Source of the DNA: Harmothoe impar
Taxonomy: Eukaryota; Annelida; Polychaeta; Phyllodocida; Polynoidae
Reading direction: 5' to 3'
Length of the DNA: 64,000 nucleotides
NCBI GenBank assembly: GCA_947462335.1
Contig: OX381708.1
Location: 992,001-1,056,000, forward strand
Shown here: positions 43,474-54,004 of the stretch, piece by piece
Numbering within the stretch: the first letter of the stretch is position 1
Layout of the letters: each line of letters starts with the position of its first letter
Program-made: the position numbers and the translations under genes
The notes under the pieces: model-generated
Told to the model about the DNA's origin: nothing
Seen by the model: the letters and a program-made list of their open reading frames with translations, nothing else
The model's database searches: none

Positions 43474-44144
43474 GAAGTTTTTCACTGGCGCACAGTTAAA
43501 AACATGCCAAGGCTTATTGATAATACACATTGATATTAATGCCATACATATTATGAACCATTATCAACGATAATACGTCACGGCTAATTGATAATACAAA
43601 TTGATATTCATGCAATACATTTTATGAACCATCATCAACGATAATACGTCACGGCTAATTGATAATACAAATTGACATTCATGCGATACATTTCATGAAC
43701 CATCACTAATAATAAGGTCACTAAATGTCATCAGTGATGAGGTCATCAATCATGACTGTAATCAAGCATAGACAGTAATAGTGTGTCACATCATCACTAG
43801 TAATAAACATCATTAGTAATAAACTTCATCAAGAATAAATGTCATCCTCGTCATCAATGATATGTTAATAGGCATCATCATGCTAAACATATGACAGTAT
43901 CCATAATCATAAAATGATGATAGGCATACTCATGCCCATGTATATCACCATTAAATGTTCTCCATTATCCTCTAGCTGTCTCTTAATTTCAACCTGTAAA
44001 TCAACGCATGTTCACGTTTCAAGATTGATCAGTTTATCAACTGTAAATATCGATTAATCAGTTTATCAACTGTAAATATAGTTCAACATTCTGTCCATTG
44101 TCCAAGTTTCTGTAATGAAACGTCCTTCTCAATTCGCTCATACT
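43474..44144 (-). repeat. element 3' non-coding region with three ~78-bp repeats
   Basis: 43515-43715 holds three diverged copies around GATAATACGTCACGGCTAATT and ATTGATATTCATGC. No frame. Confidence 0.7.
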
Positions 44145-46199
44145 TCAGTCCGTTACTTTCACTAAGCGGAAGGTAGTCTTAGGGCCGGGTGAGGTGTTAT
44201 TGTCATTAGTATTATTGTCAATAGTGCCATTATCAGTGTCAGTGCCAAGTGAGGGGGGAATAGAAAAGGTTTGAGTGCCACTATACCGTGCCATAGGTAG
44301 GTCAGGTTCCTGGTGCTTGGTTTTCTGATTGAGCTTCCTTGCAATGACGCGAAGCAACACTTTTCGTTTACAATACAAAATGGAGATTATGCCTGCAACT
44401 GAAATTATGATTACACCCATGAGTACATACAATAGAATATTGTCTGGAAATTCATAACTGCCTTCTTTCTGTAGTCTCTCAATATCGGTGATCAAGTCCT
44501 CTATCGGCTTATCTTGTATATCGCCAAGCTTCTCAATATTCAATTTCACATCTAGATTTTTGTTAGCAACCGGTTTCCAAATGGATAGATCAGAAATCTT
44601 CAGATTTTTCGGTGGAGATGCTATGCGGCTTTCTCGGAATACCTGATATTCGGTTTTTCTTTGGAAATATATCGGCAGTTCTATCAAATCAGAAATTGCG
44701 GTGCAACCAGACTCGAGATTAACAGCGGTATATGGAGGTATCACTTGCACAATGTTTTCTTTACCTCTACCAACGCATCTTCTACGGAGATTGAAAGGCC
44801 TTTCCGTGGCAATCAACCATTCACCATTTGCCACATAGTGGGCTATAGGCAACTTGAGCCCACTAGAGACCTTGACCTTACATAATTTATCAACTTTTGC
44901 TTGGTCCCTCTGGTAAAGAGCTAGTGTACAATAAGAATGACGGTTAGCTTCTTGAATGGCAGATGTCAATGAACAATAATTGGTTTCTCTATTTCCACAT
45001 TTAAGCTGATCTTCTAGAGTTAAGACTACATACTGTCGTCCATCAGCACTAATTGCAAAATTTTTAAATTCCAAATCATACACAGCAGTCAGCTTGGTTG
45101 AGGCATATGGAACTGGAAGGGCAATCGCCTCCATGACCTTTAATTTACGCGCGACGTCTAACAGAGGTATCTCGATGGCTATGACTAACTCAGTGTCCAA
45201 AGCTATGGTATTTGTGGTCAATACAGTGTAGTAATAGAAGGGGCGCTCCCGAGGGTCTTGGGGAAGCATCAATTCTGGCGGGATTTCGACTTCTACACCC
45301 TTGAGGATCTGTACTAATTCTGGGGCCGGCAAAATAGTTGGGGACAACTTTCCTGTGGCTAACTTGGCTACCTTTTGCTGGAGCTCTGAAATAAGATCAC
45401 TTTCTGCACTAACCAAATCGCGAACCTTACCAATGTTGGTCTGTATCTCCCCTCTTGTTATCACAAACCGTCTCATGGGCTCAACCACACCAGTGAAGGC
45501 AGATACCAAATTGCCTAAACCATTTATGACCTTGTTGATTGCTATTCTATTTTCTTTCACTTCCATTTTTGTCAAATTAATGAGAGAGAGGCTTTCCTTC
45601 AGAACAGTTCTAATTGTCTCCTGATTCTGCCTGAGTTCTTGGACTTCTGATTTCAACTTGTGAGTTTGGAACAAACTAAACCCTGAAAAGATTCCTGTTA
45701 TTCCCATGAGTAGACCTATTGCCCTGCGGTCTCGTCCACGCATCCTAGCTACCTCTAATTCGCTGTGACCAATCCTTTTAATTTCCAGGAAGTCTTGCCA
45801 ATTCTTCTGATGTAGCTCTTGTAGCACCAGCAGCTCGCTCAACTGTCCACTGAGAATGTCAAAGTATTGTTTTAACTGCAATTCCTCGCCTCTGGCCATA
45901 GTTGTATTGGTTCTTGCATATTCCCGCTTCCTGTAGGTCGTACTTAGATAAAGGCCATCAAAGTACACCTTACCTCTCTGGGTAGTCTTGATTGCCATGT
46001 CAAGGGTCTGGTTTGTGAATTTCAGATATCGTTCATACATGCCAAAATCGAGTACCAGTCCTACTATCCACTGTGAACGTGTAGTATGCACCACCGACTT
46101 CTCTCTGAAGAACACATGGTCGATCTTCGTCTCATCTCCACATATTCCCGAAATGCTAGCGAGCAGTACTGCAACCCCGATTCTGAAATAGCATGACAT
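44145..46199 (-). CDS. env: envelope glycoprotein of the errantivirus-like element
   Basis: 684 residues from ATG 46199. It has a signal peptide (about 1-20), a furin-type site RGRDRR at 154-159, then a hydrophobic glycine-containing segment (160-177) and a long heptad region (about 180-240). A membrane anchor spans about 587-610, followed by a 74-residue cytoplasmic tail. That is the class I-type F protein layout of insect errantiviruses and baculovirus F. The ATG lies one base after the pol stop codon (TAA-G-ATG). Expression is probably from a spliced mRNA as in known relatives, but I could not identify the splice sites. The frame has no stop or shift. Confidence 0.82.
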   Translation of the reverse strand: MSCYFRIGVAVLLASISGICGDETKIDHVFFREKSVVHTTRSQWIVGLVLDFGMYERYLKFTNQTLDMAIKTTQRGKVYFDGLYLSTTYRKREYARTNTTMARGEELQLKQYFDILSGQLSELLVLQELHQKNWQDFLEIKRIGHSELEVARMRGRDRRAIGLLMGITGIFSGFSLFQTHKLKSEVQELRQNQETIRTVLKESLSLINLTKMEVKENRIAINKVINGLGNLVSAFTGVVEPMRRFVITRGEIQTNIGKVRDLVSAESDLISELQQKVAKLATGKLSPTILPAPELVQILKGVEVEIPPELMLPQDPRERPFYYYTVLTTNTIALDTELVIAIEIPLLDVARKLKVMEAIALPVPYASTKLTAVYDLEFKNFAISADGRQYVVLTLEDQLKCGNRETNYCSLTSAIQEANRHSYCTLALYQRDQAKVDKLCKVKVSSGLKLPIAHYVANGEWLIATERPFNLRRRCVGRGKENIVQVIPPYTAVNLESGCTAISDLIELPIYFQRKTEYQVFRESRIASPPKNLKISDLSIWKPVANKNLDVKLNIEKLGDIQDKPIEDLITDIERLQKEGSYEFPDNILLYVLMGVIIISVAGIISILYCKRKVLLRVIARKLNQKTKHQEPDLPMARYSGTQTFSIPPSLGTDTDNGTIDNNTNDNNTSPGPKTTFRLVKVTD

Positions 46200-46200
46200 C

Positions 46201-49200
46201 TTACATTAAGGAGGTGATTATCGATAGGAGCTGCTTGACCTTCTGCTTTTCACTAGGGGTATTGGATAACTTGGTCTTGGAACTTGAACCTCTTCCTGTC
46301 CTCTTCTCCTTCCTCTCTTCTTTGACTTCCAGGCCCTCTATTCTTCTTATCTTCTCTTCACTTTCTTCATTAGGACTTGAGTCTTGGCTCCTTAGCCGTT
46401 TCTCACTGCAAGCCCCAATTTGCTCTTCTATGTCTATGACCCTATGTTTACTGTGTCTTCCCTCAACATCTTCTTCCTCACTGTCACTACGCCTCCTCTT
46501 ACCTGTACCACTATCTTCAGTCATCTCTACTTCTTGACCCATATATCTCGCCAGAGGAATGTCATCTTCTGACGACCAATTGCTGTCTTCCACTTCTTGT
46601 TGCCCTATGGCTGCATACTGACCCTGAGTCTCTACTTCTGGTTGAACTGGACCAGCATATCTTGCCAGAGGAATGTTATCCTCTGATGACCAACTACTCT
46701 CTTCTTCCCTGTCCTCTTGCCCATTGTTGTTATCTGTCATACCACTCATGCCACTACTCCTTCCTGAACCTTCTGATCCTGAGCTTGACGCTGATGCTGC
46801 TAATTGAGCCCGTCTGCGGGGTCGGTTGACTTCAGCTTCAGGTAGCTCCCACTCCAGGTTGCTCTTGCGAAGATGGATCTTGTGGATCCTGTGGACTTCA
46901 CCGGTGATCTGATTGCGTATGCGATAGTTGACAGGGCCAAGCTGCTCTATCACCCTGTAATAGGCTTTCCAAGGCCTTTCCAACTTGCTTCTCTTCCTGA
47001 CATTATATAAATACACAGGATCTCCAACCTTGATCTCTTCATCCCTCACTTTTCTTTGATGGTACCTCTTCATGCGGTCCTTTGCTTTCTTCATGTGTTT
47101 ACGCACCGTATTCATTGCTTGATGGTGTCTCTCCAGGATCTTCAGATGTTCTTCTTCTCCCATGTACTTCCTCCTAGGCTTGAGTAATGTATCCAGAGGT
47201 AGCATTGGATCACGCAAATGTAACAGGAAGAAGGGAGAGTGTCCTGTCAGATCTCCCTTGGACATACGGATCGCGAACAAGGCTGAGGGTATGGCCCTGT
47301 CCCAGTTTTCACTCTCTTCTGTGTATTTAGATACTATATCACCCCAAACACGGTGCATTCTCTCAATCTTTCCGTTGGACTGTGGCCTATATACGGAGGT
47401 TGTAATCCGAGCTGTCTTCAATGTTTTGCATATTTCAGCAATTATTTCATTAACAAACTCTGGCCCATTGTCACTCAGAATCGTCTTGGGACATCCATGT
47501 CGGCTGATAACCTCTTCTAGTATCTTCTTGCCTACTGTTTCAGCTCTTTTATCTTCCACTGCAAACATCTCTGGCCATCCGGTATATGTGTCAATGACGG
47601 TAAGAAGGTACTTGTTGCCATCTACACTGTCAGGATAGGGTCCGCACATGTCCACTGCTATCTTCTCAAAAGGATTGGTAGACTGGTCCATCTCTTGTAG
47701 TGGTGGCATGTTCTTCTTCATTTTCCTCTGTTTACATGTCACACACTTGTTCACATAGCTTGCAACTTCTCTGAAGATGTGTGGCCAATGATATGATTTT
47801 TGTAGATGGTAGTAGGTCTTCTCAATGCCCATGTGAGCGACCTCCAGGTGTGCTGCCTCCAATACCAGGGAGCGTAGGTGTCTCGGCACTACCAACTTCA
47901 ACCCCGGGCTTGGGTTCTCTCCCATGTAGTATAGGATGTCGTCTACTGAAATGTAGTCTTGGTGGTTTCTCAACTTATCAAGACTAGTATCACGCCTCTG
48001 TTCTTCTGATATATTGATTTCCTGACCTTCCAACTTGATGTCAGGCAATGCATCTTCTTCTTGTACTTCCTTTAAGAATTCTTCATCTTCTTCTACAGTC
48101 TCATTTCCCGGAAGCCTGTCAAGATTGATAACCTCTACATTCCGGAGTCTACTCAAGAAATCTGCCTGCTTGTTCTGTGGCCCAGTAATGTATTCTATCT
48201 TGCAGTTGTGTTGGGCCAACTCCATTGCCCACAGCTTTAACTTTTCATTCTCCATCTTGGCTCTGAACATGTACTTCAAGGGTTTGTGGTCTGTACGGAT
48301 GGTGAACTGATGACCATGCAGATACGGCTTAAACTTGTGTACTGCTTGCATGATAGCATAGGCTTCTCTCTGGATGGTACCCCACTTCTGTTGAGTGTCA
48401 TTCAGGCTGTTGGACATATATTCAATGGCTTTCTCCTGTCCTTCTTGTTCCTGTACGAGTGCAGCCCCTATGCTCTTCTTACTTGCATCAGTATACAAAA
48501 TAAACGGCAAGTTCATGTCCGGATAGGCAAGGATGGGTTCTGTGGTGAGGGCAGTCTTTAAAGCATTAAATGCTTCTTCTGTTTCTTCTGTCCACACAAA
48601 CTGGGCATTCTTCCTTGTGATGTTGATTAAGGGCTTTGCTACTGCAGCGTATCGCGGGATGTAACGTCTATAGTATGATGTCATGCCTATAAATGATCTT
48701 ACATCTGTCACATTCTGTGGTCTTGCCATGTTGGTAATTGCAGAGATCTTTCTGGTTTGAGGCCTGATACCTGATGTGGTGACTGTATGACCCAAGAAGT
48801 CCAGTTCCTTCTTGAAGAACTCACACTTGGACATCTTTAATTTCAGATTGGCAGATCTCAGTCTGTTCATGACTTGTTCTAGATGTTCCAGGTGTTCTGT
48901 TTCCGATGATGACCACACAATGATGTCATCCAAGTAGGATGTCACGAATTTCCCGTTTATTCCTTTGAGGACCTCTGACATTAGTTCACTGAATATGCCA
49001 GGGGCATTACAGAGTCCAAAGGGCATGAAATTGTATTCGAACTGTCCGCAGTGGGTGACAAATGCAGTTTTCTTTTTGTCTTGTTCAAGGATGGGAACTT
49101 GATGGTACCCCGACCTCAGGTCAAGCACGGAAAAGCAATTAGCGCCATGAAAAGATGCTAACAGATCATCAATATGTGGTAACGGCCAAACAAACTTGGT

Positions 49201-50388
49201 TGTCACATCGTTCAGCCTCCGGTAATCCACGCACAGACGATTTGTGCCATCCTTCTTGGTTGCAACAACCACTGGTGCAGACCATGGTGATCTACTCTTC
49301 CTGATGATATCTGCTTTCAAGAGGTCATCTACTTTTTCTTCAATGAACATTCTTTTTCCTAAAGGGGCTCTGTATGCTTTGAGTCCTATTGGTGGATGAT
49401 CTGCGGTATCTATATCTATTTTGAGTAGCTCCGTTTTTCCCAGATGTTGGTCGTCCTTTGCAAATAGATCTTCATTTGCCATTAGAAGTTGCTGAATGTT
49501 CTTGCAACCCATGTGGCCTTCAAGTTGCCTCTTGACACAATTGCCATCTGACTTGTTCAATTGTGGTGTTTGATCAACTTCATTTATGTCTGCAGCCTCT
49601 AATGTTCCAATTACATTTCCCTTCTTCAGTCTATATGTCTTGCCCGTCTCATTGATCATATTTACCATAAATCTTCTTCCCTTGGTGACAGTGCTAACTG
49701 TATTCACGACTGTTACTCCTGGTTCTTCTCTAAGTACTCCTGACTCCACAGATGTACATATATACAAACCATTCTTGTGGCCTGTGGTCCGGGCCTTCTT
49801 TGCAGGAACGCTGGCCATGCTGTAAGCAGGCAGTTCTACATCACACGTCAGCCTCACGAAAGATGAAGGTGCTAAGTCCTGTAGAGGGGTTGAAACTCCT
49901 TGATAGTCCAACGTCTTCTTTTTTCCATTAATTAACATACCTTTCTCAGTGATGAGGTCCCAACCAATAATTACTGGATGGTTTAGGTTTTCCGCAATTA
50001 GAAAGGTGTGCTGAATGGGTTGACCTCCGACATGTAGGGTCAAGTCACATTCCCCCCAGTTGTTGATGCTGGTTTGATTTGCAGAGCTCAAGATAATGTT
50101 TGATGGACGGATTGTGAGACCACCATGCTTCTTGATTTGTTTAAAGAATTCTGCCGAAATGAGTGAGACTTGTGCTCCAGTGTCAATCAAACCTCGGCTC
50201 CGTACCTTCCCTATAGATATCTTGCATGTTGCCTTCTGGGCTGGCCCATTTTCAGTTATTGTTACTTCCCTCTTCTGTCCCTTGTTGTCATCTTCATAAA
50301 TTATCTGTCCTCTTCCCTTCTTCTTGAACCACCTGTTCTTCTCGGGCCTTACTGCGGTGGTGTTTGGAAGGCCCCTTGGGCGTTTAAA
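46201..50388 (-). CDS. pol: Pol polyprotein (protease, RT, RNase H, integrase), -1 frame
   Basis: About 1395 residues after the frameshift. Approximate positions: aspartic protease LIDTGAQ near 73-79; RT 340-540 with FSVLDLRSGYHQ and catalytic YLDD at 491-494; RNase H from LYTDASKKS near 638; integrase zinc finger H853/H858..C888/C891 and catalytic D919, D979, E1015 (DD35E). The C-terminal ~250 residues are a GPY/F-like module then a Ser/Glu-rich tail with two PLARY repeats (IPLARYAG, IPLARYMG). It lacks its own ATG near the start; translation would come by -1 frameshift from gag. All catalytic residues are present. Confidence 0.93.
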   Translation of the reverse strand, partial: FKRPRGLPNTTAVRPEKNRWFKKKGRGQIIYEDDNKGQKREVTITENGPAQKATCKISIGKVRSRGLIDTGAQVSLISAEFFKQIKKHGGLTIRPSNIILSSANQTSINNWGECDLTLHVGGQPIQHTFLIAENLNHPVIIGWDLITEKGMLINGKKKTLDYQGVSTPLQDLAPSSFVRLTCDVELPAYSMASVPAKKARTTGHKNGLYICTSVESGVLREEPGVTVVNTVSTVTKGRRFMVNMINETGKTYRLKKGNVIGTLEAADINEVDQTPQLNKSDGNCVKRQLEGHMGCKNIQQLLMANEDLFAKDDQHLGKTELLKIDIDTADHPPIGLKAYRAPLGKRMFIEEKVDDLLKADIIRKSRSPWSAPVVVATKKDGTNRLCVDYRRLNDVTTKFVWPLPHIDDLLASFHGANCFSVLDLRSGYHQVPILEQDKKKTAFVTHCGQFEYNFMPFGLCNAPGIFSELMSEVLKGINGKFVTSYLDDIIVWSSSETEHLEHLEQVMNRLRSANLKLKMSKCEFFKKELDFLGHTVTTSGIRPQTRKISAITNMARPQNVTDVRSFIGMTSYYRRYIPRYAAVAKPLINITRKNAQFVWTEETEEAFNALKTALTTEPILAYPDMNLPFILYTDASKKSIGAALVQEQEGQEKAIEYMSNSLNDTQQKWGTIQREAYAIMQAVHKFKPYLHGHQFTIRTDHKPLKYMFRAKMENEKLKLWAMELAQHNCKIEYITGPQNKQADFLSRLRNVEVINLDRLPGNETVEEDEEFLKEVQEEDALPDIKLEGQEINISEEQRRDTSLDKLRNHQDYISVDDILYYMGENPSPGLKLVVPRHLRSLVLEAAHLEVAHMGIEKTYYHLQKSYHWPHIFREVASYVNKCVTCKQRKMKKNMPPLQEMDQSTNPFEKIAVDMCGPYPDSVDGNKYLLTVIDTYTGWPEMFAVEDKRAETVGKKILEEVISRHGCPKTILSDNGPEFVNEIIAEICKTLKTARITTSVYRPQSNGKIERMHRVWGDIVSKYTEESENWDRAIPSALFAIRMSKGDLTGHSPFFLLHLRDPMLPLDTLLKPRRKYMGEEEHLKILERHHQAMNTVRKHMKKAKDRMKRYHQRKVRDEEIKVGDPVYLYNVRKRSKLERPWKAYYRVIEQLGPVNYRIRNQITGEVHRIHKIHLRKSNLEWELPEAEVNRPRRRAQLAASASSSGSEGSGRSSGMSGMTDNNNGQEDREEESSWSSEDNIPLARYAGPVQPEVETQGQYAAIGQQEVEDSNWSSEDDIPLARYMGQEVEMTEDSGTGKRRRSDSEEEDVEGRHSKHRVIDIEEQIGACSEKRLRSQDSSPNEESEEKIRRIEGLEVKEERKEKRTGRGSSSKTKLSNTPSEKQKVKQLLSIITSLM
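50344..50388 (-). promoter_or_regulatory. -1 programmed ribosomal frameshift signal
   Basis: On minus TTTAAAC (50388-50382) sits in the gag frame as T-TTA-AAC. A 7-nt spacer follows, then a 7-bp perfect stem GGGCCTT (50374-50368) / AAGGCCC (50350-50344) with a 17-nt loop. The gag stop TAA overlaps the stem's 3' side. Pol continues in the -1 frame from this point. Confidence 0.85.
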
Positions 50389-51551
50389 CCCGGCTGCTGT
50401 GGCCAACCCTGCTGGTTCTGCTGCTGCCCTCTATTTCCTTGCTGTGGCCAACCCTGCTGGTTCTGTTGCTGTGGCCAACCCTGCTGGTTCTGTTGCTGAC
50501 CTCCATTTCCTTGTTGTGGCCAGCCCTGTCGGTTCTGTTGCTGAGCTCTGGCCCCTTGCTGACGTTGCCAACCTTGCTGGTTCTTGCCATTGTCCATTGG
50601 GCAGTTTCGTGCCATGTGCCCATGTCCTTGGCAAGAGTAGCAAGTCAGAGACCGGCAGTCTCTTTTCATGTGTCCCCTCTTGCCACAATAATAGCAGGCC
50701 AGTGATGTCATTTCTGCTGCTGCTGCCACTCCCTTCCCTGCACTGGTGTACACGGGGTCCACTTCCATCGGTACTTCCTTCCTGCGTATGGCCATCCTTT
50801 GCTGTACATCGGCATCGTCTCTGGCTACGCGGACTGCATCTTCCAGTGTCTTGACCTTCTTGTCCTTCCTCAACCGTAATATCTTCTTACTTGTCCCGAT
50901 ATCGGTTAACCCATCCACGAACACCTCAATTAACTGTGATCTTATAATATGGTTGTCCAGGTCCTCGTCAGGAAAGGCGTCTGTGGCCACGTCCAGTATT
51001 CTTTCCGCAAATATAGCCACACCCTCCTCCTTCCTTTGTCTTATTCTTCTTAGCAGACCCAGTGCGTGACTCTCGTCCGTGACCTCTCCGAACCGAACCT
51101 TCACCTCCCCCTCCAGATCTTCCCAACTGGCACGTGCGTTGTCCTTCATGTATCTACTTATGAACTCCCCGACTGGCCCTCTTGAGCTGTGCGCAGCCAA
51201 ACGTACCTTGGCCTGGTCTGGTGTGTCACACGACACCGCACATCGTTCTATGCTCTTCACCCACTCCTTGTACGCTTTTGGCTCACCCTTGTATGGCGTT
51301 ATGTTCTTTAATAACTGCCCTATAACCAGCTCGTTCACCATCCTGTTCATAGAATCTATCATTCTTCCCTCAACTGCGGGTGCTGCTGCGGCTTGAGCCA
51401 CCCGGTCTGCCTCAAGTGCCTCCAATCGTTCTATTTGCCCTTGTGCCTGTTGTAGTGCTTGTGTGTCCTGCACATGTTGTGCATTAGAATTTGCCAGCTG
51501 CTGCTGAAGACGTCTGATGGCCTCTTCCCGCTCCGCTACTGCCTGTTCCAT
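50349..51551 (-). CDS. gag: Gag polyprotein
   Basis: 400 residues from the first ATG at 51551 (MEQAVAEREEAIRR); the frame opens slightly upstream but only with a non-ATG codon. An N-terminal coiled coil (about 1-50) leads into a helical capsid region (about 75-260). Two CCHC knuckles follow near 284-317, CYYCGKRGHMKRDC and CYSCQGHGHMARNC, which bind the genomic RNA. The C-terminus is a repeat of QQNQQGWPQQ. It ends at TAA just after the slippery site. Confidence 0.88.
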   Translation of the reverse strand: MEQAVAEREEAIRRLQQQLANSNAQHVQDTQALQQAQGQIERLEALEADRVAQAAAAPAVEGRMIDSMNRMVNELVIGQLLKNITPYKGEPKAYKEWVKSIERCAVSCDTPDQAKVRLAAHSSRGPVGEFISRYMKDNARASWEDLEGEVKVRFGEVTDESHALGLLRRIRQRKEEGVAIFAERILDVATDAFPDEDLDNHIIRSQLIEVFVDGLTDIGTSKKILRLRKDKKVKTLEDAVRVARDDADVQQRMAIRRKEVPMEVDPVYTSAGKGVAAAAEMTSLACYYCGKRGHMKRDCRSLTCYSCQGHGHMARNCPMDNGKNQQGWQRQQGARAQQQNRQGWPQQGNGGQQQNQQGWPQQQNQQGWPQQGNRGQQQNQQGWPQQPGLNAQGAFQTPPQ

Positions 51552-53730
51552 CTTGAGAGTCAAAGTCCAAAACCTCAAATAGATACCCAACACCCTGAGA
51601 TACCTCTCGGTTTAACCAGAAACCTCTAATAATTAGGAAATATTCCACCGAATTGCCTAATTAATGGCTAACGAGCTTGCTCATCCTCATTAATCAAGGC
51701 CAATCAACAACAACCTTACCTCCAACACGTCCACATGAGATGCCAGTCAGTCGAATCAGAAAACCTCTAATGTGCAAGGGTTACTTCCAATAAATCATCT
51801 AACGAGCAGCTAATGAGTTTCTTCACTAATCAATACTAATCAACAAAAAGTTGCCAAGAAATCTTCCCGAAGGCCATTGAAGTTCCATCTATTTCAATCA
51901 AAAACCCCTTAAATAAAAAGGACACTATTCCAATAAATTCCTTAATGAGTAGTTAACTCAGACAGGACTAATGAGCACCAATCAACAACAACCCTTCTTC
52001 AATCTCTGAGTAATAAACCTGGGCGTCTCCGCTGCCTGATGACACACAATGATTGGTAAAAGCATCAGTTCCACGTGACAATACGGTGCCCCACACTGAC
52101 TATGTATCACTGCCTTTAGCTCCCTATACAGTGCTGCCGACTAGTGGAGAATCTGGTCAACCACTCCGGATCACTCTGGTTGACAGGTCCCTTGATGGTA
52201 CTCTCTGTGCAATTCAACACACCAAGCTTAGACTTCACTCTCCCAGCAGATGTTTTGCCTGGCTGGCCTCACTCTCCAAGCAGATGTTCTGCATGGATAC
52301 ATAAATTAACATACATCACATCAGAATGGTTGTGCCCATACCGAGAGGACCACAGACCTGGGTTACCTGGCACCAGCACTTGTTACAGATTCAACCTCCA
52401 AGACACTCCGTATATGTAGGCATGTATATAGACTCAGAGGGGTTATTATATAATTGCTAATAACTCGTTTAATTTACAATCAAACCACTATTTGACACCA
52501 ATGAGGTCCGTCATCACCCTTTTTGAGTTGACATGCAAAATATTTTTTGAATAAGTCCAAAAAAATGGCGTTGTCCAATTAGGGATCTTAATTAGTCACC
52601 CCCTCATTAGTGTCTTTTCTGGTCATCAATTACTAATATACCGAGTGTACATGTCATACAAAGTGTTTTCACCAATCTACCATCATGGCATCAGCCTAAT
52701 TAGGGCACTAATGAGGCTAAAGCATATTCACCATGAAATCATATTTATGGTAATAAGTGGTGTCATACAAGGATCAATGTGATACCTGGGGGATGGGGGA
52801 TGATTATTTGAGTAGATGCTGAATGGATATGCACACTGACCGGCTAATTAGTCAGCCTAATTAATCAAACAGTAAAACATCATTTATTATTATTACACTT
52901 CATGCACATCAAAGCATTGCATTTACTACAAACATTAAAGGGGCATAATCCCCGAGCATGTCCCATTCGCTTTTCCAGCACTGTTAAAGTGCGCTATGTG
53001 GTTAAGTGTTAGTTGTGCTACTTGAGTGGTGATATGGCCACTTTAAAGTCCTTCCAAATACCGTTATTTTTACCCGCTGCTGTAAAGTGGCTGTAAACAG
53101 GGTCTTACATCACCCGATTCACACCACCCAACTGCGTCACAGCCAAGGGTATCGCTGGCACGGGGTGTCAACGTTACTGATAAACCGGCTATTGTTGTCT
53201 GAGAATGCTGTTGTTGAGAATGGGCTGGGTTTCCAGACATCAATTGTTTAGCTGAGAACCGTGTTGATAAATGAGAACCGTGTCAACAAATAAGAGCAGC
53301 CCCGACAAATAAACACGTTTGAGTCTCGGGCTGCGGCTGAGGCTGGGTTTGGTAGGGATCCAAATGGCACAATGAGAGTTAAGTCCCCTTTAAATGGTAC
53401 CCAGTTTGTGGTATATGGTAAATCAGGCACTTATACCAGGGATGGCACTTATAACGAGGATGGCACTCATAATTAGGATAGCACTCATAATGAAGATGGC
53501 ACTCACAGTCTTTATAGTAAAATGGCACTTGTTACCGGAGATGGCACTTATATTCAGGATGGCACTTATAATGAAGATGGCACTCACAGTCTCTATAACA
53601 AAATGGCACTTATTCCCCCTCACTGTTAAAAATGGCACTGATACTCACAGTAGTCCTCCCATGGTCAGCTCTGCTGCACTGGTCAACACTGCTGCACTGG
53701 TCTTCTCTTCTGCACCACCAATTACTTCAT
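51552..53730 (-). other. 2.2-kb 5' leader of the retroelement
   Basis: Non-coding and unusually long. 53420-53640 is a minisatellite of GATGGCACT-containing units (about 25 bp). Packaging and splice-donor signals should lie here but I cannot identify them. Confidence 0.6.
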
Positions 53731-53746
53731 CCTGGTCACGGCACCA
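53731..53746 (-). other. primer-binding site, tRNA-His-like
   Basis: On minus TGGTGCCGTGACCAGG starts 11 nt after the LTR. Its first 12 bases are complementary to the 3' end of animal tRNA-His (..GTCACGGCACCA) as I remember it. Confidence 0.7.
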
Positions 53747-53757
53747 GTTAATTAGCC

Positions 53758-54000
53758 TGTTATATAGGCTAATTAATGAATAAAACCAGGTTCCTTTACT
53801 TTAGAGTCTTTATTGGTTGGTGCTGTAGGTAGCCTCCCCCTGCTACCGTGCCTCCTCCAGTGCGGCTCGTCTCACCCCTGGTCTGCTCCGGTCTGCTCTC
53901 TGCTCACCCTCCTCCAGGGTGCTGCATATATACCACTCCACAGCACCCTGTGGAGGTACCCTACTTCCGGGGGGGGGGCACTCACATCTACTATACTACA
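53758..54000 (-). repeat. 5' LTR
   Basis: 243 bp, apparently identical to the 3' LTR; followed on plus by the CAGC target duplication. Confidence 0.92.
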
Positions 54001-54004
54001 CAGC

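Larger units (their letters stand above)
43216..54000 (-). mobile_element. complete env-bearing Ty3/Gypsy (errantivirus-like) retroelement
   Basis: 10,785 bp on minus: 5' LTR, PBS, 2.2-kb leader, gag, pol (-1 frame), env, PPT, 3' LTR. The flanking CAGC (43212-43215 and 54001-54004) is a 4-bp target duplication, the length used by errantiviruses. The three frames are open and the LTRs look identical, so the insertion is very young. Confidence 0.9.
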
